A stretch of 13,895 nucleotides of DNA from Bacilli bacterium (GTDB lineage Bacteria > Bacillota_I > Bacilli_A > RF39 > UBA660), in assembly GCA_900751815.1 (NCBI GenBank), contig CAADST010000072.1, forward strand, positions 1-13,895, written 5' to 3'. The notes under the pieces are model-generated. The model was not told the origin of the DNA, made no database searches, and saw only the letters and a list, made by a program, of their open reading frames with translations. Below, in pieces: positions 6,688-13,085 of the stretch (positions are counted from its first letter, which is position 1; the number at the start of each line of letters is the position of its first letter). The position numbers and the translations under genes were made by a program.

Positions 6688-7063
6688 TATTATCCTCATT
6701 AAGTAATTTGTATACTTCTTCTTTACTTAAATTATGTTCTTTTTTAATATAATTAGGAATTAAATGAAGGTGAAAATGTTTAATAACTTGAGCATCACCA
6801 TAATTAATAACATAAGTAATCGCATCTTTTTTTAGTTTATCCATTAATTTATGAGTCATTTCTTTAGCTTTACTAAACATTTTTACTAATAACTCATCAG
6901 GTACTTCATAAATGTCTTCATAATGCTTTTTAGGTATTATGAGTGTATGCCCATCAGCATCAGGATAGGCATCTAAAATAACTATTAAATCATTATCTTC
7001 ATAAAGAATAAAACTTTCAGCTTCTTTATTTGCAATTTGACAAAATAAACAATCTTTTTTCAT
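6680..7063 (-). CDS. HIT-family nucleotide hydrolase/transferase
   Basis: The product has 127 residues from the ATG at 7063, preceded by GGTGA at 4-base spacing. The in-frame ATG at 7075 lies in the promoter just before the predicted transcription start near 7073, so it cannot be used from that promoter. Conserved features are the N-terminal DCLFC pair (Cys5, Cys8), DGHTLIIPKKH (37-47) and the histidine triad HFHLHLIP (96-103), with His98 as the expected nucleophile. Cys5/Cys8 together with His47 and His96 are placed as in zinc-binding HIT proteins. These cytoplasmic enzymes hydrolyse nucleoside phosphoramidates or dinucleotides; the natural substrate is usually unknown. The pairing with capA in one transcript is not an obvious functional pair. 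Confidence 0.86.
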   Translation of the reverse strand: MKKDCLFCQIANKEAESFILYEDNDLIVILDAYPDADGHTLIIPKKHYEDIYEVPDELLVKMFSKAKEMTHKLMDKLKKDAITYVINYGDAQVIKHFHLHLIPNYIKKEHNLSKEEVYKLLNEDNNE

Positions 7064-7079
7064 TACAATCACCATATTA

Positions 7080-7108
7080 AGTATAACAAAAATTGCTTAA
7101 AAAGAAAA
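7080..7108 (-). promoter_or_regulatory. Extended -10 promoter for hit-capA
   Basis: On the minus strand, TTTTCT (7108-7103, 3/6), 17-bp spacer, TATACT (7085-7080, 5/6) preceded by TGT (extended -10). It would give a very short leader of about 10 bases before the ATG at 7063. Its -35 is back to back with that of the divergent glycosyltransferase promoter. Confidence 0.5.
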
Positions 7109-7116
7109 CCTTTATG

Positions 7117-7145
7117 TAGACAATGTTAAAAAAATATGATATATC
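7117..7145 (+). promoter_or_regulatory. Probable promoter for the glycosyltransferase gene
   Basis: TAGACA (7117-7122, 5/6), 17-bp spacer, TATATC (7140-7145, 4/6) with TGA just before it. It overlaps the upstream in-frame ATG (7123), which argues for the start at 7162. Confidence 0.42.
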
Positions 7146-7161
7146 TTATGATGGTGGTAGT

Positions 7162-8469
7162 ATGAATAAGAAGTTTTTGATTGATCTGCTTTTTATATTG
7201 TTTTTGTTTTTATTATTTTTTGCTAGTATAATTACAAGAGATTTATATAATTTAGATGAAATTTGGAATTTTAATTTTGCTAGGAATGTTGCTAATGGAT
7301 TAATACCTTATAATGATTTTAATATGGTTCAAACATCATTAATGGCAATATTTAATGGAATTTTGCTAAAAACATTTGGAATAAATTTAATAGTATTTAG
7401 AGTGATTGCTGCTTTACTTGGTAGTGCTATCATATTTTTATCTTTTAAAATATTAAAAAAATTAAATATCAATAATATTCTATCTTTGATTTCTTCGGCG
7501 TTTTTATTTTTGTATATTAAAAACGGTTACTATTTAGATTATAATTATATGAATCTATTTATAACATTAATTATTATTTATTTAGAATTAAATAGTAAAA
7601 AGACAATAAAATACAATATATTAATTGGCTTTTTAGCTTCTCTAACTATATTATTTAAGCAAAGTACTGGTTTATTTATTTGTGCTATGACATGTAGTTA
7701 TATATTAATTAATAATTTAAATAAAGATACTTTTAAGTTAGTTTTATACCGTGTTATTGGAGCAATAATACCTATAATTATTTTATTTATATATTTAATA
7801 CTTACAAATTCTTTAGCTAGTTTTATAGATTATGCAATATCGGGAATTAAAACATTTACTAATAATATACCTTATAAAAATATATTAACTATTAATCCTA
7901 TATTAGGAATATTAGTGCCCTTATTTATAATATATTTTCTGATATCAGGAATAAAAAATAAAAACAAAACTAATTTAATTTTTGGTGTATTTGCTTTAGC
8001 TAATTTTATTGTAATTTATCCTATTGCAGATATGATTCATTTTAAAACAGCATCTTTTATAACAGTTCTGGGAATAATTTATTTAATGTTTATTAATATC
8101 AAATTAAATAAAAATATAGTATATATAATAAGTACTATAATATTTATTCCGCTGGTTATATTTATAATAACTAGATTTAATTATTATATTAACACCCAGA
8201 AATCCGAGCTATTATATTTTTATAATATACCTATAAATAAAGATGTTGAAAAAAATATTTTGTTAGTAGATGAATTTATAAAAAAACAAGAAAAAGATGT
8301 ATATATTTTAGATGCTGATGCGGCATTATATATGATTCCTCTAAATAGATATAATAAAAATTATGATTTGTTTTTAAAAGGTAATTTAGGCAATACAACT
8401 ATTTTAAAAGAAATAGAAAAAATTAATAATATGGAAAATGTTATGTTTTTGATTAAATCAGAAGAATAA
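7162..8469 (+). CDS. Multi-pass GT-C type (family 39-like) glycosyltransferase, probably C-terminally truncated
   Basis: The start is the ATG at 7162, preceded by GGTGGT (7153-7158) and a new hydrophobic helix directly after MNKK. The product has 435 residues with roughly ten membrane helices. After the first helix comes 'ITRDLYNLDEIWNFNFARNVANGLIPYNDF', the first extracytoplasmic loop typical of GT39/GT83-like enzymes; the acidic pair Asp32-Glu33 is in the position of the catalytic Asp of GT-C enzymes. These enzymes use lipid-linked sugars outside the membrane to modify proteins, lipids or cell-wall polymers; substrate is unknown here. The C-terminus ends abruptly at TAA (8467-8469), but the same frame continues in protein-like fashion for 32 more codons (see next entry), so the ancestral protein was probably ~468 residues. 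The gene is alone behind its own promoter. Confidence 0.66.
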   Translation: MNKKFLIDLLFILFLFLLFFASIITRDLYNLDEIWNFNFARNVANGLIPYNDFNMVQTSLMAIFNGILLKTFGINLIVFRVIAALLGSAIIFLSFKILKKLNINNILSLISSAFLFLYIKNGYYLDYNYMNLFITLIIIYLELNSKKTIKYNILIGFLASLTILFKQSTGLFICAMTCSYILINNLNKDTFKLVLYRVIGAIIPIIILFIYLILTNSLASFIDYAISGIKTFTNNIPYKNILTINPILGILVPLFIIYFLISGIKNKNKTNLIFGVFALANFIVIYPIADMIHFKTASFITVLGIIYLMFINIKLNKNIVYIISTIIFIPLVIFIITRFNYYINTQKSELLYFYNIPINKDVEKNILLVDEFIKKQEKDVYILDADAALYMIPLNRYNKNYDLFLKGNLGNTTILKEIEKINNMENVMFLIKSEE

Positions 8470-8568
8470 GAATTAAATTGGCAAATGCCTGTTGAAGTAA
8501 TTGATTATGTAAGAAACAATCTAAAAAATGTTGGAACAATATATGTTTTTGATATATACGAAAAATAG
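8470..8568 (+). pseudogene. In-frame, protein-like extension of the glycosyltransferase beyond its TAA
   Basis: Reading on without a frame change after the TAA at 8467-8469 gives 32 codons ending in TAG at 8566-8568. They include NWQMPVEVIDYV, then [12 protein letters not shown]. This is not random AT-rich translation: it has ordinary amino-acid use, an amphipathic helix and a final beta strand. The 'NWQ.P.EVIDY' and 'FDIY.K' endings resemble, from memory, the C-termini of related membrane glycosyltransferases. The simplest explanation is a nonsense mutation (or an assembly error) near the end of the gene. The mscL promoter also lies within this stretch. Confidence 0.6.
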
Positions 8569-8578
8569 CTTTTATGAT
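8549..8578 (+). promoter_or_regulatory. SigA promoter for mscL
   Basis: TTGATA (8549-8554, 5/6), 18-bp spacer, TATGAT (8573-8578, 5/6). The predicted transcription start near 8585 lies past the ATG at 8582 and barely before the ATG at 8588, pointing to the GTG at 8603 as the start codon. Confidence 0.58.
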
Positions 8579-8602
8579 AAAATGTTTATGGATGTGATTG
8601 AT

Positions 8603-8992
8603 GTGTTAAAAGAATTTAAAAAGTTTATTGCTCGGGGTAATGTCCTTGATTTAGCAGTTGGAGTTATTGTTGGTGGAGCTTTTTCATCAATTGTGACAAG
8701 TTTAGTTAATAATATTTTTACGCCGATTATTGGTCTTATTTTAGGGGGTATTGATTTTTCTAATTTATCAATAGCTTTTCGGGATACTAAAATTATGTAT
8801 GGAGCTTTTATTCAAAGTGTAATTGATTTTTTAATTGTAGCTTTTTGTTTGTTTATTGTGGTTAAATTTGTTAATAGAATAACTACTAAAAAGAAAAAGG
8901 AAGAAGAAGTAAAAAAAGATACTAAGAGTGCTGAGCTTAAAACACTAGAAGAAATAAGGGATATACTTAAAAATGATATACAAGACAAGTAA
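8603..8992 (+). CDS. mscL: Large-conductance mechanosensitive channel MscL
   Basis: The chosen start is the GTG at 8603 (fMet-LKEFKKF, like the MLKEFKEF of other Bacilli MscL). GGATGTGAT at 8590-8598 matches the anti-SD complement GGAGGTGAT at 8 of 9 bases with 4-base spacing; the ATGs at 8582 and 8588 sit at the predicted transcription start and lack a ribosome site. The product has 129 residues, normal for MscL (about 120-140). The first helix is the MscL signature '[24 protein letters not shown]' (~11-37), the pore-lining gate. A second helix lies at ~70-93. A basic-acidic linker ([13 protein letters not shown]) and a C-terminal helical bundle 'LEEIRDIL' follow. It opens under membrane tension to release solutes on osmotic downshock. 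It overlaps the next gene by 20 bases. Confidence 0.9.
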   Translation: MLKEFKKFIARGNVLDLAVGVIVGGAFSSIVTSLVNNIFTPIIGLILGGIDFSNLSIAFRDTKIMYGAFIQSVIDFLIVAFCLFIVVKFVNRITTKKKKEEEVKKDTKSAELKTLEEIRDILKNDIQDK

Positions 8993-9605
8993 TGGAATAG
9001 ATATTGAAGTAGTAGTTATTCGTAAAAAAAATAAAAATTTATATTTTCGGGTTAAAGAAGATTTAAAGCTATATGTTAGTGCTCCGATGTATTTAAGTGC
9101 CAAAAGTATTTTAAATTTAATTAAGGAAAATGAAAGCAGTATATTAAAAATGTATGAAGGGACTCTAGATAAATCAAAAGATAATGATAAGTTTATGTAT
9201 TTAGGGAAAAAGTATTATATAGAATATAAAGATCAAGATGAAGTTACTTTTGATGAAGCTTATGTATATGCTAAAAATGCCGAAGCACTGGAAAAGTTTT
9301 ATAATAGTGAGGTTAGACGAATATTTACAGAAGAAGTAGAAATTGCTAAGAAGTGTTTTTCGCATTTGCCGGAGTTTACTTTGAAGTTTAGAAAAATGAA
9401 AACCAGATGGGGAGTTTGTAATACTGCTAAAAAGACAGTTACTCTAAATACCGAATTATTAAAAAAAGAAATTCCGTTACTCGATTATGTTATAGTTCAT
9501 GAGTTATGTCACTTTTTTGAAGGTAATCATGGTAAAAATTTTTGGGCTTTAGTAGCACAAGCTTATCCTAATTATAAAGAAGCAAGAAAGAAGTTGAGGT
9601 ATTAA
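8973..9605 (+). CDS. YgjP-type (DUF45) zinc metallopeptidase-like protein
   Basis: The product has 210 residues with no signal peptide or membrane helix, so it is cytoplasmic. The N-terminal half is a beta-rich region (~1-85). The C-terminal half carries the YgjP/DUF45 core: '[11 protein letters not shown]' (140-150) and the zinc motif HELCH (176-180) followed by His186 in '[11 protein letters not shown]'. The two histidines of HExxH plus His186 are the expected zinc ligands, with Glu177 as catalytic residue. The family is annotated as M48-like metallopeptidase; the E. coli relative YgjP has also been linked to UTP hydrolysis, so the true reaction is unsettled. It overlaps the mscL end by 20 bases and shares TAATG with the next gene. 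The ribosome site (AAGGG at 8956) is unusually far, so coupling to mscL translation is likely. Confidence 0.85.
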   Translation: MIYKTSNGIDIEVVVIRKKNKNLYFRVKEDLKLYVSAPMYLSAKSILNLIKENESSILKMYEGTLDKSKDNDKFMYLGKKYYIEYKDQDEVTFDEAYVYAKNAEALEKFYNSEVRRIFTEEVEIAKKCFSHLPEFTLKFRKMKTRWGVCNTAKKTVTLNTELLKKEIPLLDYVIVHELCHFFEGNHGKNFWALVAQAYPNYKEARKKLRY

Positions 9606-10333
9606 TGACTATTAGTAGTGTTAATAATGAAAAAGTTAAATATTGGGCCAGTTTAAAATTAAAGAAAAATAGAGACAAAGATAAATGCTTTTTAGTTGAG
9701 GGGAATCATTTAATTAAAGAAGCTAAAGAAAAAGGGTTAGTAATCAGTACTATTAGTATAAGTGATAATAATGCGGACTTTTTAGTTACTAAAGAAATTA
9801 TGAAAAAAATAAGTGATCAAAAATCAATTAGTGATAATGCGGCGATTGTAAGATATATTCCAGAGCAAGAAATAAAGGGTAATGTCTTAATTTTAGATGA
9901 TATTCAAGATCCGGGGAATTTAGGTACTCTTATTCGTTCTAGTATTGCTTTTGGTTTTTCAAATATTATAATGAGTGAAGGTAGTGTTGATTTATATAAT
10001 CCTAAAGTAATTAGAGCAACAGAAGGAATGATTTTTAATATAAATGCCATTAGAACTAATATAATAGAATATATTCCTAAATTAAAAGAAATGGGATATA
10101 AAATACTTGTTAGTGATGTTGTAGATGGTAATGATATAAAAAATGAAAGTTGTAATAATATAGCTTTAGTTTTAGGAAATGAAGGAAAGGGAGTTCACAG
10201 TGATATAAAAAATCTCTGTGATGAGGTTATAAATATTAAAATGGATAATGCTTGTGAATCTTTAAATGTTGGTGTTGCTGGTAGTATTTTAATGTATGAG
10301 GTATATAATGGAAGAATTAATAATAGTAGGTAA
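9605..10333 (+). CDS. TrmH/SpoU-family RNA 2'-O-methyltransferase
   Basis: The product has 242 residues. The N-terminal ~90 residues form the L30e-like RNA-binding domain ('KCFLVEGNHLIKEA', 28-40). The rest is a SPOUT knot domain with all three motifs: 'LDDIQDPGNLGTLIRSS' (97-113, Asn104 and Arg111), 'LVLGNEGKGV' (188-197, Glu193), and 'SLNVGVAGSI' (219-228) of the knot that binds S-adenosylmethionine. Such enzymes methylate a ribose in 23S rRNA (RlmB-like) or tRNA; the target cannot be read from sequence. The start ATG shares one base with the preceding stop (TAATG) and has GAGGT at 9596-9600. It overlaps rimM by 26 bases, placing it in an RNA-maturation cluster. Confidence 0.87.
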   Translation: MTISSVNNEKVKYWASLKLKKNRDKDKCFLVEGNHLIKEAKEKGLVISTISISDNNADFLVTKEIMKKISDQKSISDNAAIVRYIPEQEIKGNVLILDDIQDPGNLGTLIRSSIAFGFSNIIMSEGSVDLYNPKVIRATEGMIFNINAIRTNIIEYIPKLKEMGYKILVSDVVDGNDIKNESCNNIALVLGNEGKGVHSDIKNLCDEVINIKMDNACESLNVGVAGSILMYEVYNGRINNSR

Positions 10334-10799
10334 GGTAATAAACTTTTTTGGTATTAAAGGAGAACTTAAAGTAAAAAGCAATTTTGATAAAAAAGAGATG
10401 GTATTTAAAATTGGTAATAATATTCTAATTAATAACGAACCTTTGAAAATAACAAGTGTTAGAATACATAAAAATAATTACTTAATTAGAGTAAATGATA
10501 TTAATGATATAAATCTAATAACTAAATATATAGGGTTTAATGTTTATTTTAAGAAAAGTGATTTAGGACTTACAGATAATGAATATATATTAGAGGAATT
10601 AATTGGAGCAACGGTAATGGATGGTAATGAAAATATAGGGGAAGTTTTAGAAATTTATACTAGTAGTAATATGAATTATATAAAAGTAGAATATAGCAAT
10701 AAAACTTATTTAATTCCTTTAATAGATGAATATATTGATCACTTTGATAGGGATACAAAAACAATTTATACAAATAATGGTAAAAGTTTATGTTTGTAA
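10308..10799 (+). CDS. rimM: Ribosome maturation factor RimM
   Basis: The start is the ATG at 10308, with GAGGT at 10298-10302 (spacing 5), rather than the ATG at 10296. It gives 163 residues, the normal RimM size. The N-terminal domain opens with 'IIVGKVINFFGIKGELKV' (5-22), the RimM hallmark. The C-terminal PRC-barrel domain (~90-160) has 'EYILEELIGATV', 'IGEVLEIY' and 'YLIPLIDEYI'. RimM binds S19 and helps mature the 16S 3' domain (head) during 30S assembly. It overlaps the methyltransferase gene and is followed by trmD, its usual partner. rpsP, commonly upstream, is absent. Confidence 0.9.
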   Translation: MEELIIVGKVINFFGIKGELKVKSNFDKKEMVFKIGNNILINNEPLKITSVRIHKNNYLIRVNDINDINLITKYIGFNVYFKKSDLGLTDNEYILEELIGATVMDGNENIGEVLEIYTSSNMNYIKVEYSNKTYLIPLIDEYIDHFDRDTKTIYTNNGKSLCL

Positions 10800-10821
10800 A
10801 ATGAAAATTAAATAGTATAAT
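10794..10821 (+). promoter_or_regulatory. Internal promoter for trmD
   Basis: TTGTAA (10794-10799, 4/6; overlaps the rimM stop), 16-bp spacer, then a perfect TATAAT (10816-10821). A start near 10828 would leave GAGGTGG (10834-10840) in a short leader. It would allow trmD expression independent of the upstream genes. Confidence 0.52.
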
Positions 10822-10845
10822 ATATATACAAGTGAGGTGGTATTT

Positions 10846-11520
10846 GTGAAAATTGATATTTTAACTTTATTTCCTGATTTTTTTAAGGGAATGCTTAATG
10901 AATCAATAATTAAAAGAGCAATAGATAAAAAATTAGTGGAAATAAATATAATTAATTTTAGAGATTCATCACCACTTCCAAATAAACAAGTAGATGATAC
11001 GGCTTATGGGGGAGGAGCAGGAATGCTTTTGAGATGCGAACCAATATTTTTAGCGTTAGATAAAATTAAAACTAAGGATTCTCATGTTATACTTTTATCT
11101 CCGGAAGGTGTTACTTATAAACAAAGTGTTGCAAATAGATTAAAAGAATATAAACATTTAATTATTATCTGTGGTCATTATGAAGGTTTTGATGAGAGAA
11201 TTAAAACACTTGCAGATGAAATCATTAGTATTGGAGACTTTATCTTGACCGGCGGAGAAATTGCAGCGATGGCTATAATGGATAGTGTAGTAAGACTTAT
11301 TCCTGGAGTAATAAATGAGGAATCATTAGTAAATGAATCATTTAATAATAATTTACTCGATTATCCGCAGTATACTAAACCCGCAGAATATCGGGGGTTA
11401 AAAGTGCCAGATGTATTACTTAGTGGTAATCACCAAAAAATTAGAGAATATAGATTGCAAGAACAAATTAAGAAAACTAAAGATTTAAGACCAGATTTAA
11501 TGGAGGATAAAGATGAATAG
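10846..11520 (+). CDS. trmD: tRNA (guanine37-N1)-methyltransferase TrmD
   Basis: The start is a GTG at 10846 (fMet-KIDILTLFPDFF), with GAGGTGG at 10834-10840 (spacing 5). The product has 224 residues; TrmD is usually 225-250. The SPOUT domain is well conserved: 'YGGGAGM' (54-60), 'CGHYEGFDERI' (109-119), 'SIGDFILTGGE' (128-138) and 'VVRLIPGV' with Arg150, followed by the C-terminal 'YTKPAEYRGLKVP..LLSGNH' tRNA-binding part. It makes m1G37 next to the anticodon and prevents +1 frameshifting. Odd point: where the family has Asp in 'DSF' (Asp169 in H. influenzae, the proposed general base), this protein reads 'NESF' with Glu164, and the loop before it is one residue shorter. It overlaps the next gene by 8 bases (ATGAATAG). 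Confidence 0.92.
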   Translation: MKIDILTLFPDFFKGMLNESIIKRAIDKKLVEINIINFRDSSPLPNKQVDDTAYGGGAGMLLRCEPIFLALDKIKTKDSHVILLSPEGVTYKQSVANRLKEYKHLIIICGHYEGFDERIKTLADEIISIGDFILTGGEIAAMAIMDSVVRLIPGVINEESLVNESFNNNLLDYPQYTKPAEYRGLKVPDVLLSGNHQKIREYRLQEQIKKTKDLRPDLMEDKDE

Positions 11521-11935
11521 TTTTATTTTGAAAAATGATGATGAAGAGAAAAAAGTATTACTTTATGAAGAGAAAAAAAGCTATTCTTTTACTCCGAAGA
11601 ATGGATATAAGAGAGTTAAGAAAATAACAGTGTTAGATAAAGATATGGTATCTAGTATTTTAGAAGATAAAATAGTAAAGAAATATAATTTACTTATTAA
11701 AATAATTTATGATTTAATAACTAGTGATGATACTACTAGTGGGGATGTTTTAGCCGCTTACACCGAACTTGATCGAATTAGAAATATCTTACTTTATAAA
11801 TATAATGAATATTTAAGGAAAGAATTTATTGATAAATATTTAAAAAAATTATATGTTTTAGAATTAGAACTTAAAAAAGTTCATGTTATGGAACTTACGG
11901 AAGAAATTGAAGAAACAAAAGGCAAAGGAAGGTAA
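11513..11935 (+). CDS. Unrecognised 140-residue charged protein in the trmD operon
   Basis: I do not recognise this family. The start is well supported: GGAGG at 11502-11506, 6 bases from the ATG, which overlaps the trmD stop by 8 bases. Residues 1-55 look beta-rich with many Lys/Glu/Tyr ('KKVLLYEEKKSYSFTPKNGYKRVKKI'). Residues ~55-130 are predicted mainly helical, with heptad-like Leu/Ile/Tyr spacing ('LLYKYNEYLRKEFIDKYLKKLYVLELELKK'), suggesting a helical hairpin or coiled coil. There is no signal peptide or membrane helix and no cysteine. Position and base composition match its neighbours, so it is probably native and co-translated with trmD. It ends 130 bases before hrcA without a clear G/C hairpin. 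Confidence 0.7.
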   Translation: MNSFILKNDDEEKKVLLYEEKKSYSFTPKNGYKRVKKITVLDKDMVSSILEDKIVKKYNLLIKIIYDLITSDDTTSGDVLAAYTELDRIRNILLYKYNEYLRKEFIDKYLKKLYVLELELKKVHVMELTEEIEETKGKGR

Positions 11936-11978
11936 TTTTATTCATTTGTCTTTTTAATTTGTAAAAAAAAATAAAAAA

Positions 11979-12006
11979 TTAGCAGTTATATATTGACAAG
12001 TGCTAA
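11979..12006. promoter_or_regulatory. Second, degenerate CIRCE-like inverted repeat over the -35 element
   Basis: TTAGCAGTT (11979-11987) and AAGTGCTAA (11998-12006) are complementary at 8 of 9 positions, separated by 10 bases. The outer six bases of each arm (TTAGCA/TGCTAA) equal those of the CIRCE consensus TTAGCACTC-N9-GAGTGCTAA. The -35 hexamer (11993-11998) lies in its spacer and right arm. The spacer is one base longer than normal, so HrcA binding here is inference. Confidence 0.42.
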
Positions 12007-12021
12007 GCATAATATTATAAT
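11993..12021 (+). promoter_or_regulatory. Consensus SigA promoter of the hrcA-grpE-dnaK operon
   Basis: Perfect TTGACA (11993-11998), 17-bp spacer, perfect TATAAT (12016-12021). An A-rich tract at 11963-11978 could act as an UP element. The start near 12028 lies within the left arm of CIRCE, so bound HrcA would block initiation. Confidence 0.92.
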
Positions 12022-12025
12022 ATAT

Positions 12026-12052
12026 TTAGCACTGTTAAAAAGAGAGTGCTAA
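12026..12052. promoter_or_regulatory. CIRCE operator (HrcA binding site)
   Basis: TTAGCACTG (12026-12034), 9-base spacer, GAGTGCTAA (12044-12052). It matches CIRCE (TTAGCACTC-N9-GAGTGCTAA) at 17 of 18 arm positions, the only difference being the last base of the left arm. It overlaps the predicted transcription start and precedes the hrcA ribosome site. Confidence 0.95.
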
Positions 12053-12065
12053 AGAAGGAATGTTT

Positions 12066-13085
12066 ATGGACGCAAGAAGAAATAGTATATTAAAAGAAAT
12101 CGTCGAGACATTTATTAAAACTGCTAAACCTGTTGGTTCTAAAGCATTGTGCGATAAATTTAATTTATCAAGTGCAACTATTCGTAATGAGATGGCAGTG
12201 TTAGAAGAACTAGGATATATTGAGAAGAACCATGTATCTTCTGGTCGTGTTCCTAGTGAAGCCGGATACCGCTATTATGTTGAACATTTAATGGAAGCCG
12301 AAAAAATTACTGGTAGTGATATGTTAAAGCTTCAAAAGATATTTGCAAGTGGTGACCTAGAATTAAGTGATGCTATTAATAAGTGTATGGAAATAATAAG
12401 TGATTTAACAAATTATACTAGTGTAGTTTTGGGGAAAAATAGTAAAGATAATAATTTGTTACAAGTAAGTATAATAGCTATTAATCCTACACAAGTGGTA
12501 GCAGTTGTATGTACTGATAAAGGTAATGTCGAAAATAAGATGTTTAATATTGGTGATAATATCAATATTAATGAACTTATTAAAACTAGTGAAATTATCA
12601 ATAAAATGCTTGCGGGAACACCAATAGATGAAGTTAGTATTCGACTAGAAAATGATGTTAAACCAATAATAAAAAGACAAATTAAACAATATGAAACAGT
12701 ATACAATATTTTCTATGATGCCTTCAATGATTTTGTTGCTGGCAGTAGTAATATTCATATTGCCGGTCGTAATAACATCTTCAACCAGCCGGAATACAAT
12801 GATATTTCTGAACTGAAAAGACTTGCCAATAAATTAGATGATGAAGAACTTATTGAAAAAGTTGCGGAAAATGATACAGATGAAAATGAAATCAAAATAT
12901 TTATTGGTGATGAATCAGAGTTTGACCCTAATGTTACAATTATTAGAAAGAAATATCACATAAATGGTGAAGAAGGCACAATTGCTGTTATAGGGCCGAA
13001 AAGAATGGACTATCAGAGAATTGTCAGTTTACTTGAGTATATTGATGAAAAGCTAGATAGTAGAAAGGATGAAAATGGAAAATAA
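12066..13085 (+). CDS. hrcA: Heat-inducible transcription repressor HrcA
   Basis: The start is the ATG at 12066, with AAGGA at 12055-12059 (spacing 6); the ATG at 12060 abuts that site. The product has 339 residues, standard for HrcA. The N-terminal winged helix includes 'SSATIRNEMAVLEELGYIE' (35-53) and the hallmark 'HVSSGRVPSEAGYRYYV' (56-72). A GAF-like dimerisation region and insert fill the middle, and 'AVIGPKRMDYQRIVSLLEYI' closes the C-terminus, as in the family. HrcA represses the chaperone operon by binding CIRCE and is kept active by GroEL; misfolded protein titrates GroEL and relieves repression. Being the first gene behind CIRCE, it is autoregulated. It overlaps grpE by 11 bases. 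Confidence 0.96.
   Translation: MDARRNSILKEIVETFIKTAKPVGSKALCDKFNLSSATIRNEMAVLEELGYIEKNHVSSGRVPSEAGYRYYVEHLMEAEKITGSDMLKLQKIFASGDLELSDAINKCMEIISDLTNYTSVVLGKNSKDNNLLQVSIIAINPTQVVAVVCTDKGNVENKMFNIGDNININELIKTSEIINKMLAGTPIDEVSIRLENDVKPIIKRQIKQYETVYNIFYDAFNDFVAGSSNIHIAGRNNIFNQPEYNDISELKRLANKLDDEELIEKVAENDTDENEIKIFIGDESEFDPNVTIIRKKYHINGEEGTIAVIGPKRMDYQRIVSLLEYIDEKLDSRKDENGK

Noticed and set aside
11936..11978. Terminator between the trmD operon and hrcA
   Set aside because: Only A/T complementarity (TTTTTA/TAAAAA) was found, with no G/C stem. Termination here is uncertain, and the A-rich stretch fits better as an UP-type element.
12413..12706. Minus-strand hydrophobic frame inside hrcA
   Set aside because: Antisense shadow of an AT-rich coding region; hrcA is full length and conserved.
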